A stretch of DNA of 57,198 bases from Chloroflexota bacterium (lineage in GTDB: Bacteria > Chloroflexota > Anaerolineae > Aggregatilineales > Phototrophicaceae): NCBI GenBank assembly GCA_011523515.1, contig WTGO01000103.1:1-57198 (forward strand), in the 5' to 3' direction. The position numbers and the translations under genes are program-made. Within the stretch, counting starts at the first letter, position 1; each line of letters starts with the position of its first letter. This document shows positions 49,068 to 57,198 of this stretch, one piece after another. The notes under the pieces are model-generated. The model had not been told where the DNA came from. It saw only the letters and a program-made list of their open reading frames with translations, and searched no databases.

Positions 49068-50468
49068 TTACTTTCTTATTACTGACTGATTTCCCGCGCC
49101 CGACAGCACGGCGCGCAGCGCCTCGGTCACGCTGCGGACTTCGATGAGCTGTATCCCCGCCGGCAAGTCTTGGGGGCGACGCCGCAGCTTGGGCACGAGC
49201 GCGCGCTTGAAACCGATCTTCAGCGCTTCGTTCAGCCGCGCCGTAAGCTGCCCTACCCGGCGCACTTCGCCGCTGAGCCCGACTTCGCCTACGATAGCCA
49301 GGTCAGCCGGCAGCGCGCGGTCGTGATAGCTGGACGCGATCGCCAGCGCCATCGCCAGGTCGGATGCCGGCTCTGAAATGCGCAGCCCGCCAATCACGTT
49401 GACGAAGATATCCTGCTCCCACAGCTTCAAACCAACGCGCTTGCTCAGCACGGCGCTGATGAGCAGCAGCCGATTGAGGTCGATGCCATTGGGCGTGCGC
49501 CGCGGATTGCCAAAAGCCGAGGGGCTGGTCAGCGCCTGCAATTCGACCAGCAGCGGGCGCGTGCCTTCCATGGTGATGGCGATCGACGAGCCGGAGGCGT
49601 TAATCATGCGCTCTTCCAGAAAGGCTTCCGACGGGTTGGGCACTTGCGTCAGCCCGGCCCCGCTCATCTCAAAGACGCCGACTTCGCTGGTCGCGCCGAA
49701 GCGATTCTTAACGCCACGCAGCAGCCGATACTGCTGGAAGGGATCGCCTTCGAGGTAGAGGACGGCGTCAACGATATGCTCCAATACGCGCGGCCCGGCG
49801 ATATTGCCATCTTTGGTCACATGGCCAATTATCAAGATGCTGAGGCCGCTGCCCTTCGCCAAATTCTGCAATGCGATCGCGCATTGGCGCACCTGCGCCA
49901 CCAGCCCGGGCGATGAGTCCGAGTCCGGATCGTTGGTCGTCTGAATCGAATCGATCACGAGCAGCGTTGGATCGAGCTTGCGCGCCTGGTTGACGATCTC
50001 GTTGAGATCGGTTTCCGTCAGCATATACAGATCGGGAGCGTTGAGTCCCAGTCGATCGGCGCGCAGCTTGATTTGCTGCGCGCTCTCCTCACCGCTGACG
50101 TAGAGGACGGGACCGCTGGTCGCCGCCAGCTTGGCCGAAAGCTCCAGCACCAGCGTCGACTTGCCAATGCCCGGTTCGCCGCCCAGCAGCACCAAGGAAC
50201 CCGGCACCAGGCCACCGCCAAGCACCCGGCTGAACTCCTCGATCGGCACGGCGATGCGCGGCTCCTGACTTATGTCTATATCGGCCAGCAGCAGCGGCTT
50301 TCGCTCGCCGCCAATCCTGGGGGCGCGTACTCTGCCGGCGCCTCGGCTAAGCTGCTCGACATGCTGCTCCATCGTCGCGAATTCGCCGCATTGCGGACAG
50401 CGCCCGAGGTATGCCGCGCTGCGCTTGCCGCAGTTGGAGCAAATGTAGGCGCTGCGAGCCTTTGCCAT
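49068..50468 (-). CDS. radA: DNA repair protein RadA/Sms
   Basis: 466 residues. The N-terminal zinc finger is C10, C13, C24, C27 (ICSNCGK, CPQCGEF). A RecA-like ATPase follows, with Walker A GGEPGIGKST, LYVSGEES, Walker B LLVIDSIQT and the RadA signature KNRFG (GVKNRFGATSEVG). A C-terminal Lon-like domain (about 330-460) has SAVLSKRVGL and GEVGLSGEVRRV. RadA is a DnaB-type helicase that promotes branch migration during recombinational repair. It is the full-length, standard form. The SGNH-hydrolase gene begins on the same strand upstream, with 34 bases between them. Confidence 0.96.
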   Translation of the reverse strand: MAKARSAYICSNCGKRSAAYLGRCPQCGEFATMEQHVEQLSRGAGRVRAPRIGGERKPLLLADIDISQEPRIAVPIEEFSRVLGGGLVPGSLVLLGGEPGIGKSTLVLELSAKLAATSGPVLYVSGEESAQQIKLRADRLGLNAPDLYMLTETDLNEIVNQARKLDPTLLVIDSIQTTNDPDSDSSPGLVAQVRQCAIALQNLAKGSGLSILIIGHVTKDGNIAGPRVLEHIVDAVLYLEGDPFQQYRLLRGVKNRFGATSEVGVFEMSGAGLTQVPNPSEAFLEERMINASGSSIAITMEGTRPLLVELQALTSPSAFGNPRRTPNGIDLNRLLLISAVLSKRVGLKLWEQDIFVNVIGGLRISEPASDLAMALAIASSYHDRALPADLAIVGEVGLSGEVRRVGQLTARLNEALKIGFKRALVPKLRRRPQDLPAGIQLIEVRSVTEALRAVLSGAGNQSVIRK

Positions 50469-50502
50469 CAGGATGTGGTCGATCCCTTCAAAAGGAATAT
50501 GT

Positions 50503-51861
50503 TCAAGGCAGGTTTATGTGAGCGCACTCGGCGAAATCCTCGCTGGCGAGGAAACGCTCGATGCAGTCGCTGAGCAGCTGGCCGATCTTCTGATGGCCAG
50601 CGTTATTCCAGTGATTGTCCGGCAGGGCATAATCGGCGACAGGATGAAGAATGCTGATCGGATTCAAGTAAGGGATTTCCAGCTCGCGCATCAATTCCTG
50701 GGCTATCCGGAAACGAGGACGCAAGCCTTCTACATCTACAACATCTTCCGTATAGGGAATCAGCATAATCAAGAGCTCCGAACCACTACTAGCAATCGCA
50801 CGGTTAAGTTCAAGCAAATGCTGCTTCGTTACTTGCCGCCGTCGGTCGAAACTTTGCGCGTTGGGCGCCGGTGTCGGGTACATATCTCTTGATCTTAACA
50901 GAAGCGTACCCAAGCGCGTCGACCCCAGTAGCCTTTCCAACTCGCTGGAGGGGGGCTGCTTGCCATGCGCCCGAATAAATCCCAGGGTGTCAAGATCAAA
51001 CTCAATAAGGTTCTCCTCTTCGTCAAACCAGTACCTGCGAGTTAGCATAAAGTCGCCATTGATATCAAGCGCGTTCAACCAGGAATCGACCGGCAGCAAG
51101 TTGTCGCCAAAGTCATTTGGGACGAAACTCAGGACTGTGAGCTGGGGTAACAGAATGGGCGCATAGACGTCAAATACCATGCGCGCCTGGTTGGTGCCCG
51201 TGCCCGGGATACCCGTATTCCAGATGATGGCGTCCGGTAACGCGGCTTCCAGCGTCTCTCCAAAGGACTTGCCTAAGTCGGCGCTCAGGCCCCAGGTGAA
51301 GGAATCGCCAAGCAGCAGAATTCTGTTTCTGTCCGCCCAGTCAGCCGGCAGCTCGAAGTCTTCCGAGTCGGAGTAACCTTGCTTGTTGATATTACACACG
51401 CGATCCCTAAGCACACCGGTTTCACAGGCGACTTGCACATATTCGTAGACATAGTGACATCCGGCGGCGTCGCAAGTCCACCAGGGCGCCGCCGTAAGCG
51501 TGGTATCGGTTGAAAAGTCCCGGTAATAGGTGGGTATGTCCGCGACCGCCAGTGCGATTTCAAGCGCAATGACCGTGGCGATCGTAATAAGCAGCGCGGC
51601 CATTAAGCTGTTTCTGTACCGTCCTTTCATTGCGTGCCAGAAGCGTCTGTTTCGCAGAAGCGCCGCTACAACCAATACAGCCAGCCCAATCGCAATGACC
51701 AGCAGCTGCGGCAGATTGACGCCGGGACTTGCCTCGGGTAGCAAATGATCGGCGCCAATGCCAAACAGCGTAATAAGCACGCCAATGACAAGAAGACTCG
51801 CGTGGAAAATTTGTCGCATGACGCGGGATCCCCGGGGAAGACGCAGTAAACGCGGCGGCAT
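50503..51861 (-). CDS. Membrane-anchored SGNH/GDSL hydrolase
   Basis: 452 residues from the ATG at 51861; a second ATG at 51819 (MRQIFHASLL) is also possible. Three N-terminal transmembrane helices (about 16-36, 49-69 and 86-106) are followed by an SGNH hydrolase domain. The nucleophile is S187 in LLLGDSFTWG, the Gly block is GIPGTGTNQARM, the Asn is in SFVPNDFGDN, and the catalytic D/H lie in DNHWNNAGHQ. Cysteines at 130, 135, 146 and 156 may form disulfides. The active domain should face outside, as in AlgJ/AlgX-like acetyltransferases or esterases that modify exported polysaccharides. Substrate unknown. Confidence 0.8.
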   Translation of the reverse strand: MPPRLLRLPRGSRVMRQIFHASLLVIGVLITLFGIGADHLLPEASPGVNLPQLLVIAIGLAVLVVAALLRNRRFWHAMKGRYRNSLMAALLITIATVIALEIALAVADIPTYYRDFSTDTTLTAAPWWTCDAAGCHYVYEYVQVACETGVLRDRVCNINKQGYSDSEDFELPADWADRNRILLLGDSFTWGLSADLGKSFGETLEAALPDAIIWNTGIPGTGTNQARMVFDVYAPILLPQLTVLSFVPNDFGDNLLPVDSWLNALDINGDFMLTRRYWFDEEENLIEFDLDTLGFIRAHGKQPPSSELERLLGSTRLGTLLLRSRDMYPTPAPNAQSFDRRRQVTKQHLLELNRAIASSGSELLIMLIPYTEDVVDVEGLRPRFRIAQELMRELEIPYLNPISILHPVADYALPDNHWNNAGHQKIGQLLSDCIERFLASEDFAECAHINLP

Positions 51862-52048
51862 CTCAGAATTACGGCGAGACCCTCCACGCCGCTACGCCGG
51901 CATTATATCATAGACTTGTTCCGCCGCGCACACCCTTGCGTCCGACGGAACGCAAACAAACGCGGCTCGCCAGCTCGCGTTCCTGACATCGTCCATTGCC
52001 TGCATATTTCGCGTAACTTTATCGTAATGAGCGCATCTTAGCCTATCC

Positions 52049-52054
52049 TATAAT
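52049..52054 (+). promoter_or_regulatory. -10 box for the DUF3179 cluster
   Basis: A perfect TATAAT lies 25 bases before the ATG of the first DUF3179 gene, so the leader would be only about 18 bases. No strong -35 is evident. Confidence 0.5.
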
Positions 52055-52078
52055 GACTGCCAACAAGGACCAGACGGC

Positions 52079-53251
52079 ATGAAAGCGATCAATTTACTGA
52101 CGCGCGCTACCCATCGACCACAGCTCATCACGCTCGTCGTGGGCGTAGTTCTGCTCAGCGCGGCGCTAGTCGGGGGCGCGGACGATAACGACTGCAGCCC
52201 ATCCAATCTGCGCACGGTCAACTGGTCGACCGATTTTTGCCAAAGCCGGGTCGACTTCGGTGAAATCATGGTCGGCAATCCGGTCAAAGATGGCATTCCG
52301 TCGGTCACCGACCCGCGTATGGAATCCATCGCTAGCGCAAGCGAGTGGCTCAGCCAGCGCTCGCCGGTGATCGCCGTTGAGATCAACGAGCAGGCGCGCG
52401 CCTACCCGCTGGCGATCCTTATGTGGCATGAAATCGCCAATGACGAAATCGCCGGCCTGCCCATCGCCGTGACCTTCTGCCCGCTTTGCAACAGCTCCGT
52501 TACATTCGAGCGCCAGATCGACGATGCAGCGCTCGATTTCGGCGTCAGCGGTCTGCTTCGCAACAGCGACCTGATCATGTTCGACAGGCAAAGCGAGTCC
52601 TGGTGGCAGCAGCTGACCGGAGAAGCCCTGGTCGGCGCCTACGCCGGCGCACTGCTGGAAATCGTGCCCTCGCAAGTGATCAGTTTCGGCATATTCGCCG
52701 AGCGGCATCCCGATGGTCAGGTGATGTCGCGCGATACAGGGTACGGCCGCCAATATGGTGTCAATCCCTATCGCGACTATGATACGCGGCCCGGGCGCCC
52801 CTTCCTGTTTCGGGGCGAGATCGACCCGCGCCTCGCTTCGCCCGTTGACCATGTGCTGGCCGCGACCATCGACAATGTCGCCATCGCCTATCCCTTTGAC
52901 ATCCTGCGGGCCGAACGCGTCATTAACGATATCGTCGCTGATACGCCCGTGGCCATCTTCTATCAAGGCGGCGTCGCCAGCGCGCTGGGCGATGCGCAAA
53001 TCGACAACGCCCGCGATATTGGCACAGCTGGCATGTACGAAGCGACTCTGGAAGACGGCAGCGTGCTGCGATTTGTCGCGGATGATGATGGCGGGTTTCG
53101 CGACGAGGCGACGCAATCGACCTGGAACGCGTTCGGCGAAGCCACTGCCGGCGAACTCGCAGGGAGTCAACTGCGCTGGATAAATGCCTTTCCGCATTTC
53201 TGGTTCGCGTGGGCGGCCTTCCATCCTGAGACGGAAGTCTACAGACTTTAA
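52079..53251 (+). CDS. Exported DUF3179-domain protein 1
   Basis: 390 residues. The N-terminal hydrophobic helix (about 18-38, LITLVVGVVLLSAALVGG) is a signal or anchor. The DUF3179 core follows, with VSPVIAVEINEQARAYPL-like sequence (here SPVIAVEINEQARAYPLAIL), LMWHEIANDEI, the Cys motif C134-P-L-C137 in FCPLCNSS, VSGLLRNSDLIMFDR and ESWWQQLTGEALVG. Further on come RPFLFRGEIDPR and NAFGEATAGELAG. It ends with FPHFWFAWAAFHP. The function of the family is unknown. The paired cysteines suggest thiol or metal chemistry outside the cytoplasm. It shares layout with the two genes that follow, so they arose by duplication. Confidence 0.82.
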   Translation: MKAINLLTRATHRPQLITLVVGVVLLSAALVGGADDNDCSPSNLRTVNWSTDFCQSRVDFGEIMVGNPVKDGIPSVTDPRMESIASASEWLSQRSPVIAVEINEQARAYPLAILMWHEIANDEIAGLPIAVTFCPLCNSSVTFERQIDDAALDFGVSGLLRNSDLIMFDRQSESWWQQLTGEALVGAYAGALLEIVPSQVISFGIFAERHPDGQVMSRDTGYGRQYGVNPYRDYDTRPGRPFLFRGEIDPRLASPVDHVLAATIDNVAIAYPFDILRAERVINDIVADTPVAIFYQGGVASALGDAQIDNARDIGTAGMYEATLEDGSVLRFVADDDGGFRDEATQSTWNAFGEATAGELAGSQLRWINAFPHFWFAWAAFHPETEVYRL

Positions 53252-53324
53252 GGCGGCGATCAGCCTAAGGCGAGGTATCCGCCCGCATACATTGCCGCCT
53301 TAACGCCGCCAGGCAGGAGTCCTG

Positions 53325-54464
53325 ATGTCACAATTATTGAGGAAGCGAGCAATTAGACTGTTGCTGGCAGGGGCAATCGCGCTGGCGGCATTTTGGTGGT
53401 TCGGAAACTCCATGATGGCTGGACCCACTTCCGGCTGGAAGACCGATTTCAGCAAGTCAATCATTGACCTGGACGATGTCGTCTCAGGCGGCGTGCCGCG
53501 CGATGGCATTCCGCCAATTGACAATCCGCGCTTTCAGCCGGTTGACAGCGTGTATAATTTGTCGGCCGTATCGCCAGTGGTCGCGCTCAACATCGCCGGC
53601 GATGCGCGCGCCTATCCTCTGGAAGTGCTGACGCGGCATGAAATCGTAAACGATATCGTGGCCGGCGTACCGGTCGCGGTGACCTTCTGCCCACTCTGCA
53701 ACAGCGCGCTGGTCTATGATCGGCGCGTCGATGGCGAAACGCTGCGCTTCGGCGTCTCCGGCAACCTGCTCAACAGCGACCTGGTTATGTGGGATGATGT
53801 GACCGAATCATGGTGGCAGCAGCTCACGGGCTATGCCATTGTCGGCGAATACACGGGGCGGCGGCTGAAATTCGTGACTTCGCAGATGATCAGTTTCGCC
53901 GTCTTCCGCGAGCGTTATCCCTTGGGCAAGGTCTTGCAAGGTCCCTTCGGCGGATACGGTCGCAATCCTTACGCCAGTTACGACAGCAGCGCCGAGCCCT
54001 TCCTGTTCCGCGGCAGGCCTGATGATCGGCTACACGCTACCGAACGCGTCCTGGGCGCGGAGGTCGCTGAAAAGCCGGTGGCCTACAGTTTCTCCCTGCT
54101 GCGGCAGGTTCGCGTCGTCAATGATATGGTCGGCGATGTCGACATTGTCATCTTCTGGCAGGCGGGCGCCGCCAGCGCGCTGGACCAGACGGACATCGAT
54201 TCTTCGCGCGATGTGGGCATGGCGCTGATGTTTGAGCGACAACTGGCTGACGGTCGGACGCTGAGTTTCTACCACGATGGCGACGGCTTCGTTGACAACC
54301 GGACCGGCAGCCGCTGGAATATCCTGGGCGAAGCTTACGCGGGCCCCCTGGCCGGAACGACCTTGCGGCAAAGGCATGCGGCCACCCACTTCTGGTTCGC
54401 TTGGGCGGCGTTCCATCCGGCGACGCTGCTGGACGGCGACGCGCCGAACCGGGACGATGGTTGA
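53325..54464 (+). CDS. Exported DUF3179-domain protein 2
   Basis: 379 residues. N-terminal anchor/signal helix at about 10-27 (LLLAGAIALAAFWWFGNS). The DUF3179 core matches protein 1: AYPLEVLTRHEIVND, C122-P-L-C125 in FCPLCNSALVYDR, VSGNLLNSDLVMWDD, ESWWQQLTGYAIVGEYTG, FLFRGRPDD, WNILGEAYAGPLAG and HFWFAWAAFHP. A SGGVPRDGIPPIDNP segment before the core is shared with protein 3 and is a likely conserved entry motif of this subgroup. The gap to protein 1 is 73 bases. Function unknown. Confidence 0.82.
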   Translation: MSQLLRKRAIRLLLAGAIALAAFWWFGNSMMAGPTSGWKTDFSKSIIDLDDVVSGGVPRDGIPPIDNPRFQPVDSVYNLSAVSPVVALNIAGDARAYPLEVLTRHEIVNDIVAGVPVAVTFCPLCNSALVYDRRVDGETLRFGVSGNLLNSDLVMWDDVTESWWQQLTGYAIVGEYTGRRLKFVTSQMISFAVFRERYPLGKVLQGPFGGYGRNPYASYDSSAEPFLFRGRPDDRLHATERVLGAEVAEKPVAYSFSLLRQVRVVNDMVGDVDIVIFWQAGAASALDQTDIDSSRDVGMALMFERQLADGRTLSFYHDGDGFVDNRTGSRWNILGEAYAGPLAGTTLRQRHAATHFWFAWAAFHPATLLDGDAPNRDDG

Positions 54465-54618
54465 CGCGCGTCGCGCCATCCCGAGCTCAGCAAGTATTCA
54501 TGTAGAGCAGCACTCAAACGTAACGCATTCGTAAGGCGCGCGCGCTACTATCGGCGCAAAGCAATGGAATCGTCCACACGGAATAATCGGTTCCACAGAC
54601 TAGTTCAAAGGAATGAAT

Positions 54619-56322
54619 ATGTATCAAGGACTCCGAATCTTCGCCCTGGCGCTGCTCGTCGCTCTGCTGCCCGCCGTCTCCCTTGCGCAACTCAGCTGCG
54701 ATGAGCCGCCCGCCCCTTTCAATGACGAAGCGCTGCTGGCCAATTGGCAGCAGGTCTGGAATCTGACCGATGTCTGCAAAAGCGCCGACGGCGTCTTCTA
54801 CGAGATCATGTCGGGCGGCGTCGGGCGCGATGGCATCCCGCCCATCGACAATCCGCAATTTGACAATTTGGCCGCGGCCGACTTGTGGCTGCAACCGAGC
54901 TCGCCGGTGATCGCGCTGGAAATCGACGGTATCGCGCGCGCCTATCCGCTGGCGATTCTGACGCGCCATGAGATCGCCAACGACATCATCGGCGATACGC
55001 CGGTGGCCGTGACCTTTTGCCCGCTCTGCAATAGCGCCATCGTCTTCGACCGCCGTGTCGGTGACTTTACATTGCGCTTCGGCGTCAGCGGCCTGCTGCG
55101 CAACAGCGACCTGATCATGTGGGACGATTTAACGCAGTCGCTGTGGCAGCAGCTGACAGGCGAGGGCATCGTCGGGACGTATACCGGAACGCTGCTGGAT
55201 ATCGTGCCTTCGCAGCTTGTCGGCTACGCGGCCTTCAAAGCGCAGTATCCGGCGGGCGAGGTGCTGTCCACGCAGGGGCGCTTCTACGGCAGCAATCCCT
55301 ACGTCAACTATGACAGCAGCCCGCGGCCCTTCCTGTTCATGGGCACGCCGGACGGGCGGCTGATGGCGACCGAGCGCGTTTTGGGCGCAGCCATCGGCGA
55401 TATCAGCGTGGCTTATCCCTTCTCGGCCCTGTCGGAAGCTGGCGTAATCAATGACAGGCTGGCAGAGCGCGATGTGGTGGCCATCTGGCAGCCGGGCGCC
55501 TTCAGCGCGCTGGACGCCGCCAGCATCGACCAGTCGCGCGATGTCGGCATGGCGGCGCTATTCGACCGCGAGGTGGATGGACGGGCGCTCAGTTTCCAGG
55601 TCGCAGACGGCAATATCGTCGATTCCGAGACCGGCAGTAATTGGAATATCTTCGGCAGCGCCACTAGCGGTGAGCTGGCCGGGACGCAACTGGAATCGAT
55701 CAACGCCTTCCCGCACTTCTGGTTCGCCTGGGCGGCCTTTTATCCGGATACGCTGCTCTATGGCCATCAGCCGCCGAGCGCGGAAACGATGGCGCGCCTG
55801 GAGCTGGACCCGATCCTGGGCGACCCGGACGCGCCCGTCACGCTGATCGAGTATGGCGCCTATGGCTGCCACGCCTGCAAATACTGGCACGAGGAGGGCA
55901 TCGTCGAGGCGCTGTTGGAAGAATTCGGCGGGCAGGTAAACTTCGTCTACCGCGACATTCCCATCATTGTGCCGCCCTACAGCCAGCGCGCGGCCGAAGT
56001 GGCGCAATGCGCGCTTGACCAAGGCAACGAGCAATTCTGGACCATGCATGATGCGATTTTCACGCAGGCCGATCAAGGCAAAGCAAGTGCCGAGGATTTG
56101 ATTCAGCTCGGCGGCGCGGCTGGCCTGGATGAAGCGGCGCTGCGCAGTTGCTACGAAGCCGGCGCGCATGTTGCGACCGTTCGCTTCGATCACGACCGCG
56201 GCGCCGCGCTAGGCATCCGCAGCACGCCGACCTTTGTGATCGGCGGGCGGGCGGTCGACGGCGCCAATCCAGAATCGCTGCGTACAGCGCTGCAAGCAGA
56301 ATTGGACAAACTAACCAATTAA
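54619..56322 (+). CDS. Exported DUF3179-DsbA-like fusion protein
   Basis: 567 residues from the ATG at 54619, which is 6 bases from AAAGGA; an ATG two codons earlier abuts the site directly. The signal peptide is LRIFALALLVALLPAVSLAQ. The DUF3179 domain (about 50-380) carries C134-P-L-C137 in FCPLCNSAIVFDR and the same blocks as its neighbours. A thioredoxin-like DsbA/DSBA-type domain follows (about 393-567): DAPVTLIEYGAYGC, redox centre C417-H-A-C420, the cis-Pro loop in RSTPTFVIGG, and RDIPIIVPPYSQRAAEVA. This is a two-domain fusion of an uncharacterised domain with a known thiol oxidoreductase or disulfide-carrier fold. It links DUF3179 to disulfide exchange outside the membrane. Confidence 0.88.
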   Translation: MYQGLRIFALALLVALLPAVSLAQLSCDEPPAPFNDEALLANWQQVWNLTDVCKSADGVFYEIMSGGVGRDGIPPIDNPQFDNLAAADLWLQPSSPVIALEIDGIARAYPLAILTRHEIANDIIGDTPVAVTFCPLCNSAIVFDRRVGDFTLRFGVSGLLRNSDLIMWDDLTQSLWQQLTGEGIVGTYTGTLLDIVPSQLVGYAAFKAQYPAGEVLSTQGRFYGSNPYVNYDSSPRPFLFMGTPDGRLMATERVLGAAIGDISVAYPFSALSEAGVINDRLAERDVVAIWQPGAFSALDAASIDQSRDVGMAALFDREVDGRALSFQVADGNIVDSETGSNWNIFGSATSGELAGTQLESINAFPHFWFAWAAFYPDTLLYGHQPPSAETMARLELDPILGDPDAPVTLIEYGAYGCHACKYWHEEGIVEALLEEFGGQVNFVYRDIPIIVPPYSQRAAEVAQCALDQGNEQFWTMHDAIFTQADQGKASAEDLIQLGGAAGLDEAALRSCYEAGAHVATVRFDHDRGAALGIRSTPTFVIGGRAVDGANPESLRTALQAELDKLTN

Positions 56323-56338
56323 GGCAAGTCCACTCTGT

Positions 56339-56365
56339 CCCTCCCGGGTTTTCCACGCGGGAGGG
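56339..56365. terminator. Hairpin between convergent genes, probable terminator
   Basis: CCCTCCCG (56339-56346) and CGGGAGGG (56358-56365) form a perfect 8-pair stem with an 11-base loop between the converging DUF3179-DsbA and ABC ATPase genes. A short GGTTT follows on the plus side, so termination in that direction is plausible but the U-tract is weak. Confidence 0.5.
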
Positions 56366-56376
56366 GCGCGGTTTCG

Positions 56377-57147
<771 letters not shown>

Positions 57148-57198
57148 TGGGACCTCCGATGTATCCTGCAGGCGGCCGCATCAAATCGCGTGACGCGC

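Noticed and set aside
51824..51838. GGATCCCCGGG string resembling a cloning-vector polylinker
   Set aside because: Only 11 bases match and the flanks are genomic and continue the gene upstream region; chance in GC-rich DNA.

Overview
The window is a GC-rich bacterial chromosome segment that most resembles the Chloroflexota (Anaerolineae-like lineages). This is an inference from style, not from a marker gene. The signs are a Thr/Pro-rich extracellular stalk followed by an SH3-like domain, a CSLREA-like beta-helix surface protein, a TIR/WD40 membrane protein, several DUF3179 proteins, YfhO-like membrane proteins, and frequent GTG/TTG starts. No rRNA, tRNA, CRISPR array, transposase or phage gene is visible.

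Layout. 0.1-3.4 kb: E1alpha, E1beta and E2 of a 2-oxoacid (pyruvate-type) dehydrogenase complex, without E3. 3.4-7.6 kb: a CgeB-like glycosyltransferase, then two membrane-anchored GIY-YIG/T5orf172-type proteins around an enoyl-CoA hydratase, plus two small glycine-zipper membrane proteins. 7.6-13.5 kb (minus): an MscS channel, a two-helix membrane protein, a large GT-C/YfhO-like membrane protein and a first DUF3179 protein. 14-16.5 kb: a TPR-membrane-stalk-SH3 protein. 16.5-31 kb: mostly minus-strand metabolic and housekeeping genes (SDR, MoaA, serine hydrolase, FG-GAP protein, SPFH protein, D-aminoacylase-like enzyme, nitrilase, an atypical response regulator, Nudix, DtxR), with a threonine-synthase-like enzyme and a trypsin-like protease on plus. 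31-40 kb (plus): CbpA-type J protein, HtrA lipoprotein, two GNATs, a DnaQ-like exonuclease, a beta-helix surface protein, an SDR and a 5'-nucleotidase. 40.6-45 kb: TIR-TM-WD40 protein and a GT4 glycosyltransferase. 46-51.9 kb: Sua5/TsaC, AsnS, RadA and a membrane SGNH hydrolase. 52-56.3 kb: three tandem exported DUF3179 proteins, the last fused to a DsbA-like thioredoxin domain. 56.4-57.1 kb: a polar amino-acid ABC ATPase.

The most noteworthy signals are: (i) the DUF3179 x3 plus DsbA-fusion locus, which looks like an exported thiol-redox module of unknown job; (ii) a self-contained minus-strand transcription unit at about 34.10-34.32 kb with promoter, very strong Shine-Dalgarno, a 9-codon ORF, two mutually exclusive stems and an intrinsic terminator; (iii) the membrane-tethered T5orf172 group; (iv) a family of three ~165-bp palindromic intergenic elements; (v) a response regulator whose receiver has lost the phospho-acceptor Asp; and (vi) a TIR domain whose catalytic-position Glu is out of register.

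Functions are assigned from motifs read by eye. No database search was run.
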